Origin: Ignavibacteriales bacterium
Lineage (GTDB): Bacteria; Bacteroidota; Ignavibacteria; Ignavibacteriales; Ignavibacteriaceae
DNA length: 13,378 nt
NCBI GenBank assembly: GCA_027347125.1
Contig: DAIERC010000373.1
Span: 1 to 13,378, forward strand
Reading direction: 5' to 3'
The notes beneath the pieces are model-generated. The model did not search any database. It had not been told where the DNA came from and saw only the letters and a list, made by a program, of their open reading frames with translations. Both the position numbers and the translations under genes were made by a program. The first letter of the stretch is position 1. The number at the start of each line of letters is the position of its first letter. Below are positions 6,336 through 13,023 of this stretch, in pieces.

Positions 6336-8303
6336 ATGGCTACAAAAATTTGGCAATGGATTAACGATAGAATGCCTGTTGCAAAGATGCTGCAATTAGG
6401 TCTCGACGAAGAAATTCCAGGTGGTTCAAGTTTTTTCTTCACCCTCGGAAGCGCTACGTTATTTGTTTTTATCATTCAGATAGTTACCGGAATTTGGCAG
6501 TTATTTTATTACGTGCCTACGGTAGATCATGCTTATGACAGCTTAAATTACCTGCGGCTTTTTGTACCATACGGCTGGTTGATTCACGGGCTTCATTATT
6601 GGGGCGCAAGCGCTATGGTTGTTTTGGTTGGACTTCATATGCTTAGAGTTTTTGTTTGGGGAGCTTATAAAAAACCGCGCGAGATGACATGGCTCATCGG
6701 TGTTCTTCTTCTGCTTATTACCGTAGGAATGAGTTTTACCGGGGCTGTTCTTCCATGGGATGAAAGAGGATATTGGGCTGCAGTAGTTGGAACAAGTTTA
6801 GCAGGCACTATTCCCTTCGTTGGTAGCGGCCTCAAATTTTTTATTATAGGCGGAAATATGCTGGGGCAGGTTGCGCTTTCCAGGTTTTTCATTTTGCACA
6901 CGGCCATCATTCCGGGTATAGCTATGATTATGATAGCCGCACACATAATTGCTTTTAGAAAATTCGGAAGCGTTGGTCCATGGACAGAAGAAAAAAGGAA
7001 AAAGTCAGGTGCTTTTTGGCCGGATCAAGTAAGTAAAGATATTATTGTTGCCGCCGTACTTCTGTTGCTGTTGGTTCTGCTATCTGCTTTCAAAGCGCCT
7101 CCATTTACCGGCCCAGCCGATGCATTGGACGCATCAATTACGCCAAAGCCGGAATGGAATTTTTTATTCTTGTACCAAGCCCTTAAATTTTTTCCCGGCT
7201 CGTTGGAAGTAATTGGCACAGTCGGTATACCAACTTTAGTAATTTTAATTTTCATTGCTTTGCCGTTTATCGACCGGCAAACTGATCGCAACCCGCTTAA
7301 ACGACCTGCCTTTATGATCGGCGGTTTTGTATTTGTAATACTCGTTCTAACTTTAACTATCATCGGGTATAACAGTAACGAAAAAGGAACCGAAGTTTCA
7401 GTAAAACCTGTTTCCAAAAAATTATTTAAACTATCCACTTCTGCCGCCGAGGGAAAACAATTGTTCGCAACATACGGCTGTATAGCTTGCCATAGCATGA
7501 GCGGGCAAGGTGGTACAATTGGTCCTGTCTTAACGAATGAATCGCAGAAAGGGCGAACGAAGGATTGGGTTTTGGCACAACTTAAAGATCCGAAGAGTCA
7601 TAATCCGAAATCAATTATGCCTGCATTTACAATGTTAAATGATGCACAGTTAGGCGAGCTTGCCGATTTTGTATTAAGCGAACATCCTGCAACATCAGAT
7701 AATCCGGTTAATCCTTCGGCAACAAGCAACCAGGCTAAGCCGGATAACAATGCTTCAACAACTTCGGATCAAAATAATTCGGCGCAAACAAATGCCGATA
7801 CCAATCAAACAGTTACAAAGCGCGAAGCAAAACCAATTACTCCGGGGCCCGCGGCAGATATGATAGGAAACGTTTCGCACGGAGCGTTATTGTTTCAGCA
7901 GGATTGCGAATCGTGTCACGGCACAAATGGAAAGGGTGGCGTTCCCAATCCGGGTTCTCTTAGCGGACAGGTTCCATCGCTCAATCCAATTAGAAAAAAT
8001 TTATACAGCACCGAGCCACAAACATTTGCAAATAACATTGATGTAATCATTCAACACGGGGCTGTTCCCGCCGGTTCAAACCCGGCTTTGCAAATGTTTG
8101 ATTATGGAGACTCTCACACATTAACGCAGCAACAAATAGCTCATTTAGAAGCTTATATACTTAACTTAAACGGAGTTAATCGCGCGCAAATTGAAGTAAC
8201 AGCTTTTACTCCTAAACAATATTTTGTAATTACCGCAGGAATATTTTTAGGAGCAAGCATAATTCTTCTTTTAATTGGTTTGACTAAAAAAAATCGTAGC
8301 TGA
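6336..8303 (+). CDS. Cytochrome b fused to two cytochrome c domains (bc complex core)
   Basis: A 655-residue inner-membrane protein combining the cytochrome b6 and subunit IV parts with a diheme c extension. Its heme b ligands are H87, H101, H188 and H203, all one residue offset from cytochrome b6 numbering. The 15-residue spacing of the second pair is b6f-like. The Qo motif is P272-E-W-N275 (usually PEWY). T36 occupies the position of the heme ci cysteine of cytochrome b6, so no covalent ci heme is expected there. Subunit IV-type helices run to about residue 346. They are followed by a first c domain (C382-I-A-C385-H386, probable axial M428), an Asn/Ser/Thr/Gln-rich linker (about 452-500), a second c domain (C524-E-S-C527-H528, possible axial M587) and a final membrane helix at about 628-650 ending KKNRS. 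The c domains probably replace cytochrome c1. The start has AGGAG 5 bases upstream, and the gene is co-transcribed with the Rieske gene. Confidence 0.93.
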   Translation: MATKIWQWINDRMPVAKMLQLGLDEEIPGGSSFFFTLGSATLFVFIIQIVTGIWQLFYYVPTVDHAYDSLNYLRLFVPYGWLIHGLHYWGASAMVVLVGLHMLRVFVWGAYKKPREMTWLIGVLLLLITVGMSFTGAVLPWDERGYWAAVVGTSLAGTIPFVGSGLKFFIIGGNMLGQVALSRFFILHTAIIPGIAMIMIAAHIIAFRKFGSVGPWTEEKRKKSGAFWPDQVSKDIIVAAVLLLLLVLLSAFKAPPFTGPADALDASITPKPEWNFLFLYQALKFFPGSLEVIGTVGIPTLVILIFIALPFIDRQTDRNPLKRPAFMIGGFVFVILVLTLTIIGYNSNEKGTEVSVKPVSKKLFKLSTSAAEGKQLFATYGCIACHSMSGQGGTIGPVLTNESQKGRTKDWVLAQLKDPKSHNPKSIMPAFTMLNDAQLGELADFVLSEHPATSDNPVNPSATSNQAKPDNNASTTSDQNNSAQTNADTNQTVTKREAKPITPGPAADMIGNVSHGALLFQQDCESCHGTNGKGGVPNPGSLSGQVPSLNPIRKNLYSTEPQTFANNIDVIIQHGAVPAGSNPALQMFDYGDSHTLTQQQIAHLEAYILNLNGVNRAQIEVTAFTPKQYFVITAGIFLGASIILLLIGLTKKNRS

Positions 8304-8306
8304 CAT

Positions 8307-8347
8307 TTCGTGTTACGCAGATTATACTTTTTGCGTAACATGAATTT
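8307..8347 (+). terminator. Probable terminator after the cytochrome b-c fusion gene
   Basis: A 13-bp stem with one G-U pair joins 8307-8319 (TTCGTGTTACGCA) and 8332-8344, with a 12-base loop that is AT-rich. It begins 4 bases after the TGA stop and is followed by only three T's, so termination may be partial and the lipoprotein cytochrome downstream may be partly read through. The rest of 8348-8532 shows no gene. Confidence 0.6.
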
Positions 8348-8532
8348 ATAAATTGAGTAACCTCACAAAAGATAAAAATATAAACTCATATTCTTGTCTT
8401 CGTAAATCGAAATAATTAATATTGTTTGTATTATTATCATTTTCTTATGATAGAAACTTGCCTTCAAAATTAAGATAAGAAAAAAATTTTAGAAGTTATT
8501 CTATACAATGCAAATACCGCTATGGTAATTTT

Positions 8533-8538
8533 GGGAGG
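8533..8538 (+). promoter_or_regulatory. Ribosome binding site favouring ATG 8544
   Basis: GGGAGG ends 5 bases before ATG 8544. The in-frame TTG at 8541 is only 2 bases away and is an unlikely start. Confidence 0.65.
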
Positions 8539-8543
8539 AATTG

Positions 8544-9077
8544 ATGAGATTGAAATATTTATTCGTTTTTATAATTGGATTATCTTTTATTAACATTTCT
8601 TGTACAGATCATAAATACGACAGAGACAAACAACCTGCCCCCGATACTTCCGAGAAACCGGTAACGATAAACAAAACTGCGGCCCCTGATACTCTGACAC
8701 AACAAAAACCTACCGCAGCGGTACAAGCTAAGTATCAATACCCTGACGACAATGGTGTAGGTCCTATTAAAGATATAGACGAAAGCGCTACTATTGATTC
8801 TAAACTTGTAGCGCAAGGTAAAAATATATTTAACACAAAATGCGCCCCATGTCATCAAATGGATAACAGGCTTGTGGGCCCGCCTTTAAGAAATATTACT
8901 AAAAAGAATACTCCCGTGTTTATAATGAATTATCTTTTGAATACAACGGAGATGCAAAAAAAAGATCCGATATTAAAAAAATTAGTGGATGAGTATAAAA
9001 TTGTTATGCCAGATCAGCAGCTTACCAAACAAGACGCCCGTTCGGTTCTTGAATATTTCCGCTCAGAAGAAAAATAA
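8544..9077 (+). CDS. Class I cytochrome c lipoprotein (monoheme)
   Basis: A 177-residue membrane-anchored electron carrier. The N terminus (MRLKY, hydrophobic stretch, NISC20-TD) looks like a lipoprotein signal with C20 as the lipidated residue. The -3 position is Asn rather than Leu, so the lipobox is imperfect. A Pro/Lys/Thr-rich spacer (about 21-70) follows, then VGPIKD and the cytochrome domain with C100-A-P-C103-H104 and axial Met155 in IVMPDQ. The domain is a paralogue of the secreted cytochrome at 5143-5622. The two share GPIK, LVGPPL, MNYLLNTTEMQKK and MPDQ, while signal peptides and linkers differ entirely. Its position just after the Rieske/cytochrome b genes suggests it takes electrons from the bc complex, tethered to a membrane (inference). 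The start at ATG 8544 is set by GGGAGG. Confidence 0.88.
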   Translation: MRLKYLFVFIIGLSFINISCTDHKYDRDKQPAPDTSEKPVTINKTAAPDTLTQQKPTAAVQAKYQYPDDNGVGPIKDIDESATIDSKLVAQGKNIFNTKCAPCHQMDNRLVGPPLRNITKKNTPVFIMNYLLNTTEMQKKDPILKKLVDEYKIVMPDQQLTKQDARSVLEYFRSEEK

Positions 9078-9123
9078 TTTTATAGTTTGGAAGAGCAAGA
9101 GACAGTCCCACCATTCATAATAT

Positions 9124-9168
9124 AAAAATGCGGGAAGGAAAATTTGAAATTCTTTTCTGCATTTTTTA
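9124..9168 (+). terminator. Intrinsic terminator after the lipoprotein cytochrome c
   Basis: Arms 9128-9140 (ATGCGGGAAGGAA) and 9150-9162 pair over 13 positions with three G-U pairs, extended by an A-run before and a T-run after (to about 9167). The 9-base loop is AATTTGAAA. It lies about 46 bases after the stop codon. It separates this gene from the diheme cytochrome gene downstream. Confidence 0.8.
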
Positions 9169-9211
9169 TATGTGCTCCAACTTACTTTAAAACGTATTTA
9201 TCATTTCTATG

Positions 9212-9243
9212 TTGCAACGATATCTTAATTATTCCTAATTTTG
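9212..9243 (+). promoter_or_regulatory. Possible Bacteroidota-type promoter of the diheme cytochrome gene
   Basis: TTG at 9212-9214, 21 bases, then TAATTTTG at 9236-9243 fits the TTG...TAnnTTTG pattern of the -33/-7 promoter known from Bacteroidetes. It would start transcription about 75 bases before the gene at 9324, just after the terminator at 9124-9168. Whether this organism uses that promoter class is unknown, and an AT-rich background makes chance matches easy. Confidence 0.3.
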
Positions 9244-9323
9244 CCCATTACCTATTTGTCGGCGGACAAAGTTTTATATCTGATTTTTATATTTTAAAAT
9301 TAATATTCACATAGCGAGGCAGT

Positions 9324-10517
9324 ATGATGTTTAGAAGTAAATTCTTTAGCGGTATTCCTATATTAATTTCCGGCATACTAATTACCACTATTGCGGCTGG
9401 AACAGTCTATCCGAAAACGGCGTCCATGATTAGTAAAAACAAACATACTTCAACGGCCGTGGTTTCATCTAAAAGTACGAGTAAGGACGGTGGCGAAAAA
9501 ACAGCAGAAGAAGCATATAAAAATATAAAAGTGCTCAAGGGAATGCCTGCATCAAGGCTTATTCCCACAATGCGTTTTATCGAAGCGTCGCTTGGGATGG
9601 ATTGCGGCAGTTGCCATGTTCGGAAACAACAAAAGGGGTGGGAATTTGATAAAGATGATAAACCTGAAAAAAGAAAAGCGCGTAAAATGATAGAGATGAT
9701 GGAAGCAATTAATAATAATTCGTTCAAGGGTGAACAGGAAGTTACGTGTTATACATGCCATCACGGCAACCCGAATCCTCAAAAAATTCCCAGCGTGCAA
9801 ACAGTTTCATCGCTGAAGGAAAAGAAAGCCGAAGAAGAATATGAGAGCAATATTATCTCCGTACCAAACAGGTTGAACACACCAGAAGAAATTATAAATA
9901 AATATATTTCTGCCATCGGAGGTAAAGAGGCGTTTAACAAAATTACTTCTTTAAAATACGAAGGCACTACAGAGAATAACGGAAGAACCGCTTCAGTTAC
10001 AATTTATCAAAAAGCACCTGATCTTTATTACTCCTCGGTTAAATTTGATAAGGGAGAAATGACAAAAGCATACAACGGCAAAACAGGCTGGGCCAGCGGA
10101 TGGCGCGGTACATGGGAGCTTAAAGGCGACGATCTTGAAGATATAAAACTAGGCGCTGATTTTTATTTACCGATTGACATACAAAAGAATTATTCCGCCT
10201 TAAAATTAAATGACGTACAGGTTATTAACGGCGATACCGTTTATACTTTGGACGGAAAGGCAACTCAATACAGAACCGCAAAATTATACTTCAGTACAAA
10301 AACCGGTTTGCTTGTACGCCAGGTAATTTATAATCAAACACCTCTCGGCAAAATTCCAGTTCAAACAGATTTTACGGATTACAAAAATGTTAACGGAATA
10401 TTGTTCCCGTTTGAAAATCAGGTATCAACTTATGAAAACGTAGAGAATGTTAAGTTTAACAAAATTACGGCCAATGTGCCTGTAGCTGAAAAGATGTTTG
10501 ATATGCCTGCGAAATAA
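9324..10517 (+). CDS. Reaction-centre-type diheme cytochrome c fused to a LolA-like domain
   Basis: A 397-residue exported protein. Residues 1 to about 35 are a signal peptide or anchor, followed by a Ser/Lys/Thr spacer. Residues 60-150 match the photosynthetic reaction centre cytochrome c subunit-type domain as it occurs in non-phototrophs: NIKVLKGMP, a helix with M83 ending LGMD-C94-G-S-C97-H98, DDKPEKRKARKMIEMMEAIN, then VT-C142-Y-T-C145-H146-H. Two heme c sites are present rather than the four of the true reaction-centre subunit. From about 186 (NTPEEIINKYISAIGGKEAF) to the end lies an all-beta region resembling LolA-type or outer-membrane-lipoprotein-sorting domains found in Bacteroidota (YNGKTGW, YLPIDIQ, ILFPFEN). 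The role is unknown; periplasmic electron transfer at the membrane is likely. ATG 9324 and 9327 are both possible starts, with GCGAGG upstream fitting 9327 slightly better. It is probably transcribed alone. Confidence 0.82.
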   Translation: MMFRSKFFSGIPILISGILITTIAAGTVYPKTASMISKNKHTSTAVVSSKSTSKDGGEKTAEEAYKNIKVLKGMPASRLIPTMRFIEASLGMDCGSCHVRKQQKGWEFDKDDKPEKRKARKMIEMMEAINNNSFKGEQEVTCYTCHHGNPNPQKIPSVQTVSSLKEKKAEEEYESNIISVPNRLNTPEEIINKYISAIGGKEAFNKITSLKYEGTTENNGRTASVTIYQKAPDLYYSSVKFDKGEMTKAYNGKTGWASGWRGTWELKGDDLEDIKLGADFYLPIDIQKNYSALKLNDVQVINGDTVYTLDGKATQYRTAKLYFSTKTGLLVRQVIYNQTPLGKIPVQTDFTDYKNVNGILFPFENQVSTYENVENVKFNKITANVPVAEKMFDMPAK

Positions 10518-10534
10518 GAGTTAGAAACGTAGGC

Positions 10535-10570
10535 GAACGCTTTAAATATTTGATGCCATGTAAAGCGTTC
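10535..10570. terminator. Stem-loop between convergent genes (first of two)
   Basis: A perfect 10-bp stem pairs 10535-10544 (GAACGCTTTA) with 10561-10570, with a 16-base loop, starting 18 bases after the diheme cytochrome stop. No T-run follows. It is probably a terminator or 3'-end structure for the + strand gene. Confidence 0.5.
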
Positions 10571-10584
10571 ATTAAGTTGGGTGT

Positions 10585-10619
10585 AATGGAATTCGGAAAT
10601 GCTGCTGCCGAATTTCATT
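10585..10619. terminator. Stem-loop between convergent genes (second of two)
   Basis: A 12-bp stem with one G-U pair joins 10585-10596 (AATGGAATTCGG) and 10608-10619 (CCGAATTTCATT), with an 11-base loop. It sits midway between the stop codons of the convergent genes and could serve both strands. No clear T-run is present on either side. Confidence 0.5.
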
Positions 10620-10692
10620 ATTCCAATACCAATTTTTTCATGTTCATGCTACATAACTTACTACTTAAAAAATAATTTTTATAAGTGAAAGT

Positions 10693-11148
10693 TTAATCAA
10701 AAACTTTGGTCATGAACATTCTGTCAACAAGTTCAAAGCCGTTACGTTCGTATAATCTTTTAGCGTCATCATTAAAATTTAATACTTGCAGGTGAACTGC
10801 ATGGATATCGTTTAGCTTACATTGCTCAAAAATAAAATTGATCGCTCTTGTGCCGATGCCTTTTCTTCTAAATTTCTCGCGAATATAAATCTCGTCCAGG
10901 AGCGCATTGCGTCCCCCAAATTCAAGGCTGAAAGCATATGTAAGCGCAAAATACCCTATTATTTTTTCTTCAATTAATATAAGCCAAATGTTGCCGAACA
11001 GGCTGTTGGAAAAAATTTTATCAAGCGCTTTACGCGATCTGCTGCCGTCAAACTCAATTTGCTCTTGAAGATAAAATTCCTTTATCAAATCAAGAAGCGT
11101 ATCAATATTGTCTGGGCAGGCAGGGTTAAAGGAAATATTTTCGTACAT
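10693..11148 (-). CDS. GNAT family N-acetyltransferase
   Basis: A 151-residue cytoplasmic GCN5-related acetyltransferase. It shows the acetyl-CoA-binding motif A as ALLDEIYIREKFRRKGIGT, with the pyrophosphate-binding R-R-K-G-I-G-T at 94-100. It also shows a motif B-like helix N126-D-D-A-K-R-L-Y-E-R-N-G-F138, which is typical of the family. Length is normal. The acceptor substrate cannot be inferred; relatives acetylate amino acids, polyamines, antibiotics or protein N termini. The start ATG has no evident Shine-Dalgarno. The gene is last in a probable three-gene minus-strand unit, 37 bases after the DUF2279 gene, and is unlikely to be part of the electron-transfer block it faces. Confidence 0.92.
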   Translation of the reverse strand: MYENISFNPACPDNIDTLLDLIKEFYLQEQIEFDGSRSRKALDKIFSNSLFGNIWLILIEEKIIGYFALTYAFSLEFGGRNALLDEIYIREKFRRKGIGTRAINFIFEQCKLNDIHAVHLQVLNFNDDAKRLYERNGFELVDRMFMTKVFD

Positions 11149-11185
11149 ATTTGTAAATCGAATGATTTAAATATCTGTTTACATT

Positions 11186-12295
11186 TTAAAATTTAAGTGA
11201 GCCGAGATTAATTTGAAACGGATATAAAAGTCTAACTCTTGTTCCTGAAGAAGAAAATTCAATTGCAGGAGCAGGAAGTTTAAAGAAGTTCAAGGTTTGT
11301 CTTGCCCAATTCCAGAACCAACCGCCTTCGGGCAGTAGTTTTACAAGATTATAGTCCAGCCCGATAATAAATCTTCTGTTCGAATATTGATCGGGGGGAC
11401 CGTTGGGATCAGGGTTTACATCAACACCGTCAACGCCATAGCCGACGGCAATATTTAACCATGGCAGCCAATATTTTTTCGCACTCTGAGGAAGGATGTT
11501 GTAAATATTTATAGACCACCAAAACGTTGAGCTGTTATAATCATCAATAAATGTTCTCGGCCTGTCAATTACCGGTTTGCCTGTCAACTCCGAAGGAACG
11601 AACTGCCACTTGGGAGTTATGTTCTGCAATGCGGGCGCATAATGCTGCGCAAGAAAAAATAGAGGACCGATTGCATCAAAATACCAATCGGAAGGACTGA
11701 AGCCCCACTGCTTTGCAAATCCGTCTTCCGTTTCTACGTAAGTTTGATAAGCAAGTCCGAATATGCTTCCGTAAAGAGTAGCATCATCCCATGAGAAGCC
11801 CGCGGCCATTAAACCTTCGCTCATTGTATATGCGGTTATATACCCGCCGAACGCATGCCCTGCTTTATCTACCTGCATTGCCGAAACCCAATCCTCTTCG
11901 AAATGAAAATTGCCCCGATTGCCGCTCCACCAAGCATTTTGCTGGTGAATGTGTAGCCACATGATTGCGCCGAGATAGATTCCCCCCAGCACAGCGGTAG
12001 TTACTGGCCTTATTTGAGTTTTTAAATTCGGTAATTCTCCGTCAAGAGTATATCTTCTATCGCCGGCATAAGTAAAAAGCGAAACCGGTAAATACCCGGC
12101 CGAATCAATATGTTGTTCCGATGCATTAAGCGAATCGCCGGAAGCGATAATATTTTTAGCCCATAAATTGCCGTGGATAAGGCACGCATATACGGCTATT
12201 AAAACAAAAAGCAATGTTTTATTCTTTAGAAAAGGATATTTGCTTGAATAAGAAATCAGGTTCACGTGCAAGCTTTCAATAAGTTGAAAAAGCAT
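11186..12295 (-). CDS. DUF2279 family envelope protein
   Basis: A 369-residue protein of the DUF2279 type found in Bacteroidota envelopes, function unknown. A hydrophobic segment at about 28-45 (LLFVLIAVYACLI, then NLWA) acts as signal peptide or anchor behind an unusually long N-terminal stretch. The true start may therefore be further in, at an alternative codon. The core carries DKAGHAFGGY (143-152) and GFSPSDWYFDAIG (198-210), the hallmark segments I rely on, with hydrophobic helices around them. The C-terminal half has aromatic-rich beta segments and ends NLGSLKF, a possible outer-membrane strand with terminal Phe. It starts 11 bases after the stop of the small beta-barrel gene, so the two are surely co-transcribed and may be translationally coupled, since no Shine-Dalgarno is visible. 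Confidence 0.75.
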   Translation of the reverse strand: MLFQLIESLHVNLISYSSKYPFLKNKTLLFVLIAVYACLIHGNLWAKNIIASGDSLNASEQHIDSAGYLPVSLFTYAGDRRYTLDGELPNLKTQIRPVTTAVLGGIYLGAIMWLHIHQQNAWWSGNRGNFHFEEDWVSAMQVDKAGHAFGGYITAYTMSEGLMAAGFSWDDATLYGSIFGLAYQTYVETEDGFAKQWGFSPSDWYFDAIGPLFFLAQHYAPALQNITPKWQFVPSELTGKPVIDRPRTFIDDYNSSTFWWSINIYNILPQSAKKYWLPWLNIAVGYGVDGVDVNPDPNGPPDQYSNRRFIIGLDYNLVKLLPEGGWFWNWARQTLNFFKLPAPAIEFSSSGTRVRLLYPFQINLGSLKF

Positions 12296-12306
12296 TAAGC
12301 AGAATA

Positions 12307-12891
12307 TTAATACGCACCGAGTTTAAATATTATACCAACCGACGGACCGGTTAAATCTTTTTTTGCAATTCCATAATTCTCTCTGAAACTGCTAATAATC
12401 CGGTAAGAAAAATTTAAATCTGTATGAAGCCAGCTTAACGTATTGAACTCAATATTTAAAGACGGTTCCCAGACCAAAAGGTCCTGGCTAAAATAGCTGT
12501 TGTGCGGAACACTTTTATCGGGTACGGAAAAATATAAACCGCCGCCGGCAAAGAGCATACCGATTGAACCGTGAACGGCTGAGCCGGGTAAAAATATATA
12601 TTCAAATTCCAAACCGCCGAAGTTAAAACCAAGCGCCAGGCTTTGCCCGCTTAATGCGTCTTTGTAATTTGTACGGACTTCACTTGCAAGCCCGTAGAAA
12701 CCGCCGCCGAGAACAATGCTCTTGTTAATTATCCAACCGAATTTGCCTCCGAGGATAATTGAATTTTGTCCGATCAATGATGTGTATCTTATTACGGGAG
12801 CTCCAAAAGCACTGCTTTCAAAACCTTGAGCCGAAGAGCCGGAAGTAATTAGAAGCAATAAAAGCGCTACCGAACAGATTTTTATTTTCAT
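12307..12891 (-). CDS. Small outer-membrane beta-barrel protein, function unknown
   Basis: A 194-residue protein with a clear signal peptide (MKIKICSVALLLLLITSGSSAQ). The mature part consists of short, Gly-rich amphipathic strands (GGKFGWII, VLGGGFYGLAS, LALGFNFGGLEFEYIF, GSIGMLFAGGGLYFS) and ends VGIIFKLGAY with a terminal aromatic residue. This is the pattern of an 8- to 10-stranded outer-membrane barrel. I recognise no specific family. It is the first gene of the minus-strand unit, immediately upstream of the DUF2279 gene, and the 132 bases before it should hold the promoter. The shared operon suggests an envelope role with the DUF2279 protein. Confidence 0.7.
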   Translation of the reverse strand: MKIKICSVALLLLLITSGSSAQGFESSAFGAPVIRYTSLIGQNSIILGGKFGWIINKSIVLGGGFYGLASEVRTNYKDALSGQSLALGFNFGGLEFEYIFLPGSAVHGSIGMLFAGGGLYFSVPDKSVPHNSYFSQDLLVWEPSLNIEFNTLSWLHTDLNFSYRIISSFRENYGIAKKDLTGPSVGIIFKLGAY

Positions 12892-13023
12892 TAAATACCG
12901 AACTTTATAAAAACCGATAAAGCATTTAAATACATAACAATTTTTAGGTTATTAAAATAACTGTTTACTAATAAAGAAGTACAACAAAATATTATGCTTG
13001 TTAAAAATCACCAGGCAATTTTA

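Noticed and set aside
6441..6443. Covalent heme ci site as in cytochrome b6
   Set aside because: The residue aligned with the cytochrome b6 Cys35 is Thr36, so no thioether attachment is possible there.
7025..7498. 157-codon minus-strand open frame inside the cytochrome b-c gene
   Set aside because: It lies antisense to a well-supported coding region with clear heme and membrane motifs, and its translation shows no coherent fold or family.
8526..8533. TAATTTTG matching a Bacteroidota -7 element before the lipoprotein cytochrome
   Set aside because: It overlaps the ribosome binding site and has no TTG at the right distance upstream, so it cannot be a useful promoter for that gene.
9324..10517. 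True photosynthetic reaction centre cytochrome subunit
   Set aside because: There are only two heme sites instead of four, an added LolA-like domain, and no reaction centre or pigment genes nearby. This domain is also widespread in non-phototrophs.
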